Source of the DNA: Nephthysia sp036513515
Lineage (GTDB): Bacteria > Chloroflexota > Dormibacteria > Dormibacterales > Dormibacteraceae
Reading direction: 5' to 3'
Length of the DNA: 58,873 bases
Assembly: GCA_036513515.1 (NCBI GenBank)
Contig: DATBYW010000336.1
Coordinates: forward strand, 1-58,873
Below the pieces are notes generated by a model, which saw nothing but the letters and a program-made list of their open reading frames with translations, was not told the origin of the DNA and did no database searches. Positions within the stretch are counted from its first letter, which is position 1, and every line of letters begins with the position of its first letter. Positions 1-8,197 of this stretch are shown one piece after another. The position numbers and the translations under genes are program-made.

Positions 1-630
1 GACGATGTGCACGCCGTCATCGGGGCTCTCGGCGTCGGCCCGGTCGAGATGTTCGCGAGCAGTGGCGGCGCCGTGACCGCGCTCGCACTCGTGGCGGCAT
101 ACCCCACGGACGTGATTTCCTTGGTGGCCCACGAGCCGCCCCTCATCCCGGTGCTTCCGGACGCGGAGGCTGCCGAGCACGTCCGCGCCGGCGTTCGTGA
201 CGCATACGAGGCCAAGGGGTCGGGTGCCGGCATGGCGGCCTTCATTGCAATGACGTCGTGGCGGGGAGAGTTCACTGACGACTACTTCGCCCGGCCTGCA
301 CCAGATCCCGCCCAGTTCGGGATGACGACCGAGGACGACGGCTCCCGTGACGACCCGCTGCTCTCCGAGCGGTCCTGGGCAGTCAGCAGCTATCGCCCCG
401 ACTTCAACGCCCTGGCCGCGGCGCCGACACGCATCGTGATCGCCGTGGGCGAGGAGTCCATGGGCACCTTCACCGGACGCACGTCGGTGGCCACCGCTGA
501 GCTGCTTGGTCAGCAGGCGGCCGTGTTCCCCAGCCATCACGGCGGCTTCATGGGCGGCGAGTTCGGATACCCCGGCCAACCCGAAGCCTTCGCGCGTAAA
601 CTGCGCGACGTCCTCAACGAGGACAACTGA
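1..630 (+). CDS. Alpha/beta hydrolase, 5' end cut by window edge
   Basis: The open frame runs in from base 1, so the 209 visible residues are the C-terminal part of a longer protein. The segment FASSGGAVTAL fits a nucleophile elbow (serine in the S-x-S-G-G position), and SHHGGF near the end is a good catalytic-histidine loop. This is the usual layout of the alpha/beta hydrolase fold, with the lost N-terminus carrying the HG oxyanion strand. Substrate is unknown. The next gene, a PadR regulator, converges on it. The family call is firm; specificity is not. Confidence 0.8.
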   Translation, partial: DDVHAVIGALGVGPVEMFASSGGAVTALALVAAYPTDVISLVAHEPPLIPVLPDAEAAEHVRAGVRDAYEAKGSGAGMAAFIAMTSWRGEFTDDYFARPAPDPAQFGMTTEDDGSRDDPLLSERSWAVSSYRPDFNALAAAPTRIVIAVGEESMGTFTGRTSVATAELLGQQAAVFPSHHGGFMGGEFGYPGQPEAFARKLRDVLNEDN

Positions 631-752
631 CGCCGTGCGCTTCGCGGGTCAGAGGAGGCGGCGATCAACCCCAGATGCTCGTCTCGCTCCGCATACACCG
701 GGCCCCTCGCGGCCAGCAGCACTGCTCCCGCTCCTGTCGAGGACCCAGCGGC

Positions 753-1427
753 TCAGCCTGGCGAGCGCTCGCTGGGCGGCGTCGAGAGTCGTTCGGCGAG
801 CGCCTCCCTCAGAATCGCGGCCGCCCGGTCCATTCGCTCAGCCGTAGGCTCGACGTCGCCCCAACCGCTCAACTCGCGCTGACCCCACGTGGCCCACGCC
901 TCGAGCATCACGTTGAAGTCCCACAGGAAGCGAAATGTCAGCGCGCTGATGTGACCGCGCTCCGGGGGAACGCCTTCAACGAGATACTCCTGCGCGATCG
1001 ACGTACCCCATCGCAGGTTGGCCTGCGCCTGCGCCTGCACGTTCTGGATGGCGTGGCGCAGGTCCTCGATCGTGCCGAACCGACCGAACCAGACCCGCAG
1101 GAGGGCTTCGCTCTCCAGCTCGATCGGTGCGATAGTCCGCGTCCCGAGCCATCGCCGGAGCGCTTCCTCGCCCCGGGGACTGATCTGATATCGCGTTCGC
1201 GGCCGGCGTCCCACCGACTCGTGTGTGGCGCGTGCCAGGCCCAGGGAGGCCAGCAGCTTGGGCGCTTCGTACAGCTTGCTGGCAGCGCGCGGCCAGAAGA
1301 ATCGAAGCGTCCGCTCCATCTGCCGCGTGAGCTCGTACGCCGACTGCGCGCCCATGGCAAGCAGGCCGAGGATCGCGTAGGCGGAGGAGTTGAGCGCCTC
1401 CCGGCCATCTTCATTCAGCCTTGACAT
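753..1427 (-). CDS. PadR-family transcriptional regulator
   Basis: This 224-residue protein has the PadR winged-helix domain at the N-terminus (SSAYAILGLLAMG, then YELTRQME, and a wing with R-TRYQISPRGEEAL) and a long helical C-terminal part typical of PadR dimerisation domains. The open frame could start upstream at 1541, but ATG at 1427 has a GGGAG ribosome site four bases before it, and the PadR homology begins there. It is divergent from the alpha/beta hydrolase at 1500. A near-perfect palindrome overlaps its ribosome-binding region, suggesting it represses itself and that hydrolase. The inducer cannot be inferred. Confidence 0.88.
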   Translation of the reverse strand: MSRLNEDGREALNSSAYAILGLLAMGAQSAYELTRQMERTLRFFWPRAASKLYEAPKLLASLGLARATHESVGRRPRTRYQISPRGEEALRRWLGTRTIAPIELESEALLRVWFGRFGTIEDLRHAIQNVQAQAQANLRWGTSIAQEYLVEGVPPERGHISALTFRFLWDFNVMLEAWATWGQRELSGWGDVEPTAERMDRAAAILREALAERLSTPPSERSPG

Positions 1428-1428
1428 A

Positions 1429-1447
1429 ATACTCCCAAAGGGACTAT
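1429..1447. promoter_or_regulatory. Candidate PadR operator (inverted repeat)
   Basis: ATACTCCC, then AAA, then GGGACTAT forms an inverted repeat matching at 7 of 8 positions per arm (8 of 10 when extended by TA). It lies directly upstream of the padR start at 1427 and in the divergent space before the hydrolase start at 1500. Position and symmetry suggest autoregulation; binding is inferred. Confidence 0.5.
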
Positions 1448-1499
1448 AACCCAGTTGTCCCACTTCACACACCGCAAGGGCAAGGGCCAGGAGCAGATC

Positions 1500-2333
1500 A
1501 TGAATCAGGCGAGGGTTAACGGCCGGACGATTGCCTATCACCAGGTGGGCTCGGGGGATCCGGTGGTGCTCCTACATGCGGGCTTCGTTGCTGACAGCAT
1601 GGTTCCTCTTCTCGGCCGGCCTGAGCTTGCGGGGTTTCGGCTGATCGCTCCCCACCGCCGCGGATACGGGCGGAGCGAACCAGCACAGCCCCCGGTGGCG
1701 ATGCGCGATCTCTCAATGGACGTCCTGGGCCTCCTGGACACGCTCGAGGTCGATCGAGCGCACCTCGTCGGTCACTCCTTCGGCGCAAACGTGGCTCTCG
1801 AAGCCGCGCGAGTCGGCCCGGACCGAGTCGTTTCGCTGACGCTCCTCGAGCCGCCGCTCGGCTTCTACCTGTCCCCGGAAGCGACGGACCACCTGATGGC
1901 TGTCGTCGGTGCGGCCATGCAGCAGTTCGCGGCTGGAGATCTCGGAGCTGCCGTCACCACCTGGCTGGACGGGGCCTTCGGACCCGGCTGGCAAGCGATT
2001 GTCGAGAGAGTGCTGCCGGGCGGGGTCGCTCAGGCGGCGCATGACGCGCCAGCCGCGCTCGGGGTCGAGGCGGCGGAACTCCAGGTCTGGCCGTTCGGAC
2101 CGGACCAACTGCGGGAGATTCGTATACCAATGCTCTCGGTCGTCCATGCCGACCCCGCGTGGTCCGGTTTCCAGGAGATCCACACGGCCCTGCTCGGCGT
2201 CGGGGCGGAGGCGCTCGAGGTTGACCTGCCTTCGCACCTGCTGCAGATCATCGATCCCGCACTGGTGGCTCGCGGAGTGACAGACTTTCTGGCTCGCCAT
2301 TCCCTTAGCGTCCAAGCCCGCAGCCGAACTTGA
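1500..2333 (+). CDS. Alpha/beta hydrolase
   Basis: A 277-residue soluble alpha/beta hydrolase. Seen in sequence: oxyanion region VVLLHAGF, the RRGYGRSE loop, nucleophile elbow VGHSFGAN (G-x-S-x-G), and a late histidine in LPSHLLQ. ATG at 1500 is preferred to the upstream in-frame start at 1455 because AGGAG lies seven bases before it and the fold starts right after. It is divergent from the PadR gene and is therefore its likely target; a detoxifying esterase or lactonase controlled by a PadR sensor is plausible but inferred. No secretion signal is visible. Confidence 0.88.
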   Translation: MNQARVNGRTIAYHQVGSGDPVVLLHAGFVADSMVPLLGRPELAGFRLIAPHRRGYGRSEPAQPPVAMRDLSMDVLGLLDTLEVDRAHLVGHSFGANVALEAARVGPDRVVSLTLLEPPLGFYLSPEATDHLMAVVGAAMQQFAAGDLGAAVTTWLDGAFGPGWQAIVERVLPGGVAQAAHDAPAALGVEAAELQVWPFGPDQLREIRIPMLSVVHADPAWSGFQEIHTALLGVGAEALEVDLPSHLLQIIDPALVARGVTDFLARHSLSVQARSRT

Positions 2334-2677
2334 TCCTGGAACCACCGATGAGAACACCGGAGGAGGCGAGGAGGCCGTCGGAGGAGACCAAGCAAGACGC
2401 GGCGACGGTGCTCAGCGAGCTGCCGTCGGCGGGCGCCGCCGTCGATGTTCGTCGTCCGATGATGGCTTTACGAGGTGGTCGAGCGGCAGTATCGTGCGCC
2501 GATGCGAACTAGCGTTCGGGCTATCGGATCATCAGCCTCGACCAACAGATAGAATCGCCCCTCGTGCCCAACGTGGGGCGAGTCGGCCCGCTGCACACCC
2601 TTTGCAGGCTAGTCCTCGGCACGGACGGTGGGACGACCGACAGCGCGAGGCCTAGCTCGATCTGACTCTATCGACGA
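2334..2677. other. Non-coding gap, nothing recognised
   Basis: About 340 bases between the hydrolase stop and the esterase remnant. Short open frames here lack ribosome sites and family resemblance. No RNA gene or clear terminator is seen. Confidence 0.5.
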
Positions 2678-2840
2678 TTAAAGAGCGACTTTAGGGGCCC
2701 TCACGGGCCGCAAGGCGCGCCGTAGGTAGCTGGTTCGTGCGGCCACGGCAGCGCGCGAGACCTCAGCGTCGGCCGACGTCAGCTCGAAGCCGTGGTAACC
2801 GCCGGCCCAGAAGTGCAGCTCCATGGGGACGCCGGCCAGC
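2678..2840 (-). pseudogene. C-terminal remnant of an HSL-type esterase (alpha/beta hydrolase fold-3)
   Basis: Read on the minus strand, this stretch encodes LAGVPMELHFWAGGYHGFE followed by TSADAEVSRAAVAARTSYLR and a TAA stop at 2680-2678. That is the classic end of hormone-sensitive-lipase-like esterases: the AGVPxELH strand, the G-x-HGF catalytic-histidine loop and a final helix. No start codon or upstream catalytic domain remains. The neighbouring frame reads RVFEAG just upstream, which suggests a frameshift near 2845. It is a decayed gene end beside repeat copy A. Confidence 0.65.
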
Positions 2841-2890
2841 CTCGAACACCCGGACCTGCGGCTACTCGCGGCCCAGCCATTTCATCCACA

Positions 2891-2988
2891 GGCTTCCGGC
2901 GGCCTTCCCACGGGAGGCCACACCGGTTAGATCGGGGTTCCGCCTTATTCGAAAAGGGCGGCTCGAAAAGGGCAGCTCGAAGAGGGTT
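2891..2988 (+). repeat. Repeat copy A with three 14-bp tandem units
   Basis: This roughly 98-bp stretch resembles 7020-7104 over its whole length (shared CTTCCCA, GCCACA, CGGTTA, CGCC and TATTCGAA blocks). It ends in three tandem 14-mers at 2947-2960, 2961-2974 and 2975-2988, consensus GCTCGAARAGGGCA. Copy B has two such units. Function unknown; both copies lie near tRNA sequence. Confidence 0.65.
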
Positions 2989-3183
2989 CACCAGCTGACA
3001 CAGGACTGTCAGCCATCACCTGGCACAAGACACACGCCCAGCTCGCGTTCTGCTGAATCTCCTCTAATAGATCAAGGCGCGTGTCCTCGCTGCGCTGCGG
3101 GCGGCGCCTCGCGGGCAGCAAATGAGCATGTTCATACAGCTCCAGGCGCTTGAATGTTGCAATGCGACTTCCTCGGAAGGTTG

Positions 3184-3213
3184 AAGTCGCGGGTTCGATC
3201 CCCGTCTCCCGCT
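3184..3213 (+). other. tRNA-Gly-like 3' half (T arm and acceptor strand only)
   Basis: The sequence has a T arm (GCGGG, TTCGATC, CCCGT), a 3' acceptor strand CTCCCGC and a discriminator T, just as at the 3' end of bacterial tRNA-Gly genes. No matching 5' acceptor strand (GCGGGAG) or D arm precedes it, so it is not a complete tRNA. It ends two bases before the stop codon of the O-methyltransferase on the other strand. Such 3' halves are typical scars or attachment sites of integrated elements; that role is inferred. Confidence 0.6.
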
Positions 3214-3214
3214 T

Positions 3215-4270
3215 TCAAATCGCCTCGGCCTCGACGTAGCTCGCCGGCACGTCCATGGTCGCCGCGACAACGTTCGTCGCTCGCAGCCCGGCGTCACCCA
3301 GTAGTCGCTCAAAGTCGGCGCGGGTCCGCTGGCGGCCACCGGGCGTCAGCACGAGCATCTCGAGGTCGACCAGCTTTGCCACCGAGATGGCGGCACCATC
3401 GGGCAGCACCCCCTCAACGATCAGTAGCCGGCCACCGCCCATGGCAACACGACAGGACTTCAGGATGCGTACTGCGGTCGGGTCGTCCCAGTCGTGGAGG
3501 ATGTTGCTGAGGATGTAGAGGTCCCCCGCACTTGGTACCGCCGAGAAGAAGTCGCCGGCGGCGATGTCGCATCTGTCTGCCACGCCGGCTCGCTCTGCGG
3601 TCTGACGGGCTTGGGCAGACACCGAAGGCGTGTCGAACAGCACTCCGCGGAGGTAAGGGTTGGCCAGGAGGATGGCACAGAGCAGAGCGCCCCTTCCCCC
3701 TCCGACATCGACGACAGTCGAGAATCGCCCGAAGTCGTAGGCGTGGACGATCCCAGCCAGCATCGAAAGCGACACTGACGTCATCGCCGCGTCGAACACC
3801 GCAGCGTCGTCCGGATGCCCGGCAAGGTATCCGAACAGGTCCGTGCCATGAAGGCGGGCGAAAGCCGGCTCACCCGTGCGGACGCTGGCATAAAGATCGG
3901 TCCACGCGTCGCGGTGAAACGGAAGACCGGCCATCGTGGCCCATGCACGGAGTGACCCATGGACGTCGGTGCGCAGCAGCTCGCCGACGGGTGTCAGCTC
4001 AAAGCGGTCGTCGTCGAGGTGAATGACCACGCCGCGGTCAGCCACGGCTCGGAGCAAGCGGTATAGCGTGGGGGCATCGGCATCGACGCTCGCGGCGATG
4101 TCTTCGCAGCTCTTTGGACCGCCGGCCAGCGCGTCGGCGACGCCCAGTCGTGCCACAACGCTGACCGCCTGGGTAACCATAGTTCCCGTAGTTAGCTGCA
4201 GCAACGCCACCGACGGCGGCGGTCCTGCCTCGACGGGGGCCTGGCTCTGGGTCTCTTTGACTGCGTCCAT
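3215..4270 (-). CDS. SAM-dependent O-methyltransferase (methyltransferase family 2)
   Basis: A 351-residue protein with the two-domain layout of small-molecule O-methyltransferases. An N-terminal winged-helix dimerisation domain (TLYRLLRAVADRGV) is followed by a Rossmann fold with SAM motif I VVDVGGGRGALL and the family signature NILHDWDD containing the catalytic-base region. ATG at 4270 has GGAGG seven bases upstream, so starts at 4309 and 4282 are less likely. Homologues methylate hydroxyl groups of polyketides and other aromatics. No biosynthetic cluster is present, only the divergent XRE/NB-ARC regulator, its probable controller. The 3' end abuts a truncated tRNA, which suggests recent arrival. 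Confidence 0.88.
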   Translation of the reverse strand: MDAVKETQSQAPVEAGPPPSVALLQLTTGTMVTQAVSVVARLGVADALAGGPKSCEDIAASVDADAPTLYRLLRAVADRGVVIHLDDDRFELTPVGELLRTDVHGSLRAWATMAGLPFHRDAWTDLYASVRTGEPAFARLHGTDLFGYLAGHPDDAAVFDAAMTSVSLSMLAGIVHAYDFGRFSTVVDVGGGRGALLCAILLANPYLRGVLFDTPSVSAQARQTAERAGVADRCDIAAGDFFSAVPSAGDLYILSNILHDWDDPTAVRILKSCRVAMGGGRLLIVEGVLPDGAAISVAKLVDLEMLVLTPGGRQRTRADFERLLGDAGLRATNVVAATMDVPASYVEAEAI

Positions 4271-4305
4271 CGTTGCCTCCATAGTGGTTGAGTGTCCCGT
4301 GCCGA

Positions 4306-4320
4306 GCACGCTATCCGTGC
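4306..4320. promoter_or_regulatory. Inverted repeat between methyltransferase and regulator genes
   Basis: GCACG, CTATC, CGTGC is a perfect five-base inverted repeat centred in the 113-bp divergent intergenic region. It is a possible operator for the XRE-type regulator. It is short and GC-rich, so chance is possible. Confidence 0.3.
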
Positions 4321-4383
4321 GTTAGGGCGCTGGCTAGGAACAGGGGAGGAACAGTTGGCGGAACTGGCGCTCAGCAGGTTGTG

Positions 4384-6747
4384 ATGGCAGCTTCAGCTGA
4401 TGGGCGGCCACCGGAGCCGTTGCCGTTCGGCGAGCTCGTCAAGCACCATCGCCAGGAGGTGGGGCTGACTCAGGAGGCGCTCGCGGAGCTCGCCGGCATC
4501 ACGCCGCGCGGCCTCCGTTACCTCGAGGCCGGTGCGAGAGTGCCCTACCGCTACACCGTCCGGCGCCTCGCATCGGCTCTCGGGCTCGAGGGTCGCGATC
4601 AGGAGGAATTCACTGCCGTGGCCGGGTCGGGAGTGCAGCGGTCGGTCAGCGCGTCAACCACTGCTGCTTGGCCGTCGCGGAACCTTGAGCTCATCGGCCG
4701 CGAGCACGAGCTGACGGATCTCACCGAGTTGTTGAAGCAGCCGTCTGTGCAAGTTGTGTCGGTGACCGGCCCTGGAGGTGTCGGCAAGACGCAAACAGCG
4801 GTAGAGGTCGCCCTAAGTCTGGAAGGTGAATTTGCGGATGGAGCCTTCTGGATTCCACTCGCGGACATCGACGATCCTGCGCTTGTGGCCCCCGCCATCG
4901 TGCAGGCGCTGGGCGGGACCGGGGCGGAAGGAATGCCTGACGCCGAGCTCATCGTTGCGAGGCTCGGAAATAGGGCGGCACTGCTCCTTCTCGATAACTT
5001 CGAGCACGTTGCCAGCGCGGCCGCTGTCGTGGCCTCGATTGCCGCCTCATGCCCACGCGTCAAGGTCCTCGTCACCAGCCGCGCGGCTCTTCATTTGCAC
5101 AGCGAGCGCGAGTACTCGCTGGCGCCGCTGCCGGTTCCTGGTCCCGCTGAGCCGGACGCGCAGACCATCGCCAGCAACCCGGCGGTCGAGCTGTTTGTCC
5201 AGCGCGCGCAAGCGATCGACCACCGGTTCACGCTGAACGACGTCAACGCACCGGCTGTGGCGGAGATCTGCCGGCGACTCGAAGGGCTACCCCTGGCCCT
5301 CGAGCTGGCCGCTGCGCGGGCGCGAACACTTAGCCCCGTCGATATCCTGACTCGCCTCGATCGACGGCTGGCCCTGCTGTCCGGCGGTCCGATCGATTCG
5401 CCGGCGCGACAGCGGACGCTACGGGACACACTCGACTGGAGTTATCAGCTGCTCGAGGCGGCCGACCAGTTCGTGCTGCGTCGGCTGTCCGTGTTCTGGG
5501 GCGGCGCGGGCCTCGATGCAGTCGTACGGGTGTGCGGGAGCCCCGACGGCGGCAGCGTCGGCGTCCTCGATTCGGTGGACGGCCTGCGACGGAACAGCCT
5601 GTTGACCAGGGAGGAAGTGGGCGCCGGCGAGACCCGCCTGCGCCTGCTGGAAACGGTGCGGGAGTATGCCCTGGAGCAACTGGGGGCGAGTCCCGGCGAG
5701 GAGGTCGATGCGAGGAATCAACATGCCGGTTACTACGCGGACCTCGCGGTCGACCTGGCTTATCGAGTCCAGGGACCCGACCAGGTGCAAGCCCTCGGGC
5801 GCCTTGAGCAAGAGCACGACAATATTCGCGCGGCGTTGCGGTGGTGGCTGCAGACACACGACGCGACCACGGGACTGCGGGTTGCCGGAGCGCTGTGGAT
5901 GTTCTGGTACATCCGCGGTCACTTGACCGAAGGTCGAGGCCACCTTGCATCGCTGCTGGCACTCCCGGAGGCAGATGAGCCCGACACCAACCGCGCGCTG
6001 GCCCTCCTCGGGGCTGGCCAGCTCGCGCGGGCGGGGGGCGACTACCAATCAGCCGCGGGATTGATGAGGGAGTCGATCGCTGTCTATCGCAGCTCGGGCG
6101 ACGCGGCCGGACTACCCGGGGCCCTACTCGGCGCCGGCTTCGTTGCTCGGATGCAGGAGGATTACGACCGGGCGAGCAGCTTCTTCAAAGAAGCGCTCCA
6201 ACTTGCCCGGGCCGCGGACGATCGTTACATCACCGCCGCCGCGCTTCACCACCTCGGCATGATCTCGGCCGAACGCGACGCCAACTCCAGGGCGGCGTTG
6301 ACCCTTCTCGAAGAGAGCCTCGCACTTTACCGGCAGATAGGCTTCCCGCGCCACATCGCCCTTCTCCTCGCGACGCTCAGCAATGTCGAGCGGACGGAGG
6401 GCAGTCTCACGCGGGCGAGTGAGCTCCTGCAGGAGAGTCTGCGGATGCTTGTCACCAGCGGTGAGCAGTTCGGGATCCACGGAGCCCTAGAAGATCTCGC
6501 CAACCTCGCCATCGACGAGGGCCAGCCTCATCGTGCCGTCCGTCTGGCGGGCGCGGCTGCCAAGCTACGGCAAAGAATTGGTGCCTTGACCAACCCTGCG
6601 ACGGCTCGACGACGCGAGGCGTGGCTCCGCGAGGCGCGCAAGGCTTTGGGCGACGCACAGTTTGAGATCGAGTGGTCCGAGGGCGAGGCTATGTCTACAG
6701 ACAACGCGCTAGCAGAAGCGACCGCGGGTAGCTCGCAGGTCAGCTGA
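4384..6747 (+). CDS. XRE HTH / NB-ARC / TPR transcriptional regulator (STAND ATPase)
   Basis: A 787-residue regulator. Residues about 13-70 form an XRE-type helix-turn-helix (VGLTQEALAELAGIT). The STAND NTPase follows, with P-loop VTGPGGVGKT near 117, Walker B LLLLDNFEHV near 200, a VTSRA sensor and the GLPLALELAAAR motif. The C-terminal half is a run of TPR-like helical pairs. Related proteins are nucleotide-switched activators that sense ligands through the repeats. Homology begins at the VMAASADG region, so the 32 upstream residues of the open frame are excluded; GTG at 4381 is an equal alternative. Divergent to the O-methyltransferase, which it probably controls. Confidence 0.88.
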   Translation: MAASADGRPPEPLPFGELVKHHRQEVGLTQEALAELAGITPRGLRYLEAGARVPYRYTVRRLASALGLEGRDQEEFTAVAGSGVQRSVSASTTAAWPSRNLELIGREHELTDLTELLKQPSVQVVSVTGPGGVGKTQTAVEVALSLEGEFADGAFWIPLADIDDPALVAPAIVQALGGTGAEGMPDAELIVARLGNRAALLLLDNFEHVASAAAVVASIAASCPRVKVLVTSRAALHLHSEREYSLAPLPVPGPAEPDAQTIASNPAVELFVQRAQAIDHRFTLNDVNAPAVAEICRRLEGLPLALELAAARARTLSPVDILTRLDRRLALLSGGPIDSPARQRTLRDTLDWSYQLLEAADQFVLRRLSVFWGGAGLDAVVRVCGSPDGGSVGVLDSVDGLRRNSLLTREEVGAGETRLRLLETVREYALEQLGASPGEEVDARNQHAGYYADLAVDLAYRVQGPDQVQALGRLEQEHDNIRAALRWWLQTHDATTGLRVAGALWMFWYIRGHLTEGRGHLASLLALPEADEPDTNRALALLGAGQLARAGGDYQSAAGLMRESIAVYRSSGDAAGLPGALLGAGFVARMQEDYDRASSFFKEALQLARAADDRYITAAALHHLGMISAERDANSRAALTLLEESLALYRQIGFPRHIALLLATLSNVERTEGSLTRASELLQESLRMLVTSGEQFGIHGALEDLANLAIDEGQPHRAVRLAGAAAKLRQRIGALTNPATARRREAWLREARKALGDAQFEIEWSEGEAMSTDNALAEATAGSSQVS

Positions 6748-7019
6748 CCAAATGTCATCAGCCGAGACCCCACCGGCACGTCAGCGATCTCGCTCACTAT
6801 TCCTCTGTTTCACTTCGAAGTGTCAAGAGCTCCAGCCAGTCTCGCCTCTTGCTCCCTTCTTGCCCTCGTAGTCCTCCGCAGTACTCGGTCCCGTGTTCCG
6901 ATATTGGCCGCCCAACTCGACGACGACGCATCAGCGGATCCCTCATCCTGGGACCCATTCTCCTGACCTCCATGACGCAAAGTCAGGACTCAAGCCCCTT
7001 GGCACAGGAGGTTCCCACG
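6748..7019. other. Intergenic gap, nothing recognised
   Basis: About 270 bases after the regulator. A CACTTCGAAGTG palindrome occurs early on, but there is no ribosome site, family-like frame or T-tract terminator. Confidence 0.5.
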
Positions 7020-7104
7020 GCCTTCCGGAGGGCTTCCCATCGGACGCCACAACGGTTACATTGGGCGTGCCGCCGTATTCGAAGAGGGCAGCTCGAAGAG
7101 GGTT
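7020..7104 (+). repeat. Repeat copy B with two 14-bp tandem units
   Basis: This is the counterpart of 2891-2988. It carries units at 7077-7090 and 7091-7104, the last ending at the first base of the complement of the tRNA-Pro CCA end. Together the two copies bracket the methyltransferase/regulator pair in direct orientation. Confidence 0.65.
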
Positions 7105-7180
7105 GGTCGGGGAGGCGGGATTTGAACCCGCGACCCCTTGGCCCCCAGCCAAGTGCGCTGCCGGGCTACGCTACTCCCCG
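7104..7180 (-). tRNA. tRNA-Pro(GGG)
   Basis: On the minus strand this 77-base sequence folds as a complete cloverleaf. Acceptor strands are CGGGGAG and CTCCCCG, the anticodon stem CTTGG/CCAAG encloses the loop CTGGGGG with anticodon GGG, and the T arm is GCGGG TTCAAAT CCCGC. The discriminator is A and the CCA end is encoded. The prolyl-tRNA synthetase is in the same window at 19330 but not adjacent. Repeat copy B touches its 3' end. Confidence 0.95.
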
Positions 7181-7305
7181 AACCAGGGGCCCAGTCTACG
7201 CCAGGAGGGGGCCGCGGCCAGCTTGCCCGGGGTGACAGGGAACGGCGCTCAGCCCACCACTCCGAACACCCGGCTCGATCCCGAACGAGCTCCCAGCCCT
7301 ACGCG

Positions 7306-7962
7306 TCAGGCTTCCGGGACGAGGCCCCGCACCTGCAGGAAGGAGTGAAGCTTCTCCAGGGCTAGCCTCATCGCGCTCTTGACGCTGGTGACGGGGGTGT
7401 GGGTGGCGTCCGCTATCTCCCGGTAGCTGTAGCCCGAGAAGCACGCCAGCTCCAACGCCTCGCGCTGGTCCGAGGGGAGTCGGGCAAGGCCTTCCCGGAC
7501 CGCTTTGCCCACGTCGGACGTGGCAGCGCCATCCCAGGGGTCGGGAGCAGTCCCCCGAGCCTCATTGGGCCCCAGCGACTGAGATCCAGCCTCTGACCGG
7601 GTCTGGCCTTTGAGCCGATCCAGCGCCAGCTGCCGTGCGGATGAGATCAGGTGGCCGCGGACCGAGGCGCGCTCGGCGTCGAACTCACCAGCGTGCTGCC
7701 AGAGCTCGAGGAAGCAATCGAAGACGACGTCCTCAGCCTGCTGCGGGTCGCGCAGCATCCGCATCGCGACCGAATACACGTGGACCCCGTAAGCGTCGTA
7801 AACGCGCGAGAGGGAGCCGACGTCGCCCGCCGCCAGCCCGCGAGTGAGATCCAGGTCGCTCACGGCCTCCGAGCCCTCCGGGTGTGGCGGGCCAGGGCTG
7901 CTGGGCCGGGCGCTCCGCTCATCGGAGCTTTGGCGCTGTGGATCGGCATCGTCGGTCTTCAT
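7306..7962 (-). CDS. ECF-type RNA polymerase sigma factor
   Basis: A 218-residue sigma-70 family protein. Region 2 is seen in VYDAYGVHVYSVAMRML and DPQQAEDVVFDCFLELWQ; region 4 in LPSDQREALELACFSGYSYR with the HTH SYREIADATHTPVTSVKSAM. No region 3 domain lies between them, as in ECF or SigK-like factors. ATG at 7962 follows GGAGGAA by about ten bases; the open frame continues upstream to 8079 without sigma homology. The acidic, proline-rich first 35 residues are probably unstructured. No anti-sigma gene is adjacent, so control is unknown. Confidence 0.9.
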   Translation of the reverse strand: MKTDDADPQRQSSDERSARPSSPGPPHPEGSEAVSDLDLTRGLAAGDVGSLSRVYDAYGVHVYSVAMRMLRDPQQAEDVVFDCFLELWQHAGEFDAERASVRGHLISSARQLALDRLKGQTRSEAGSQSLGPNEARGTAPDPWDGAATSDVGKAVREGLARLPSDQREALELACFSGYSYREIADATHTPVTSVKSAMRLALEKLHSFLQVRGLVPEA

Positions 7963-8197
7963 GCGGCAGGGTTCCTCCACAGGTCTTCGACGCTCGAACT
8001 GGGCAATTTGATCGGTGTGGTCGCTCGAAGCGCTGGATGCCCGGGAACCTCGGCGTCTCTCCCGCCGGAGCGCGTCCACCTGGGCGGCAGTTGCCCAGCC
8101 AAGAAGTCGGACTTGCTTTAGGTGATATTGCCTGTTACTGATTTGCTGGTCGGAGTTGCTGACTTGTTACGGAGTCCCTTGCTATAACTTAAGAGGT

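Noticed and set aside
3064..3339. Minus-strand ORF containing GRRGSNPR
   Set aside because: Also a tRNA false translation, from the tRNA-Gly 3' half, merging into the methyltransferase 3' end.
6893..7348. Plus-strand ORF containing GEAGFEPATPWPP
   Set aside because: This phrase is the well-known false translation of a tRNA gene; here it is the antisense of tRNA-Pro.
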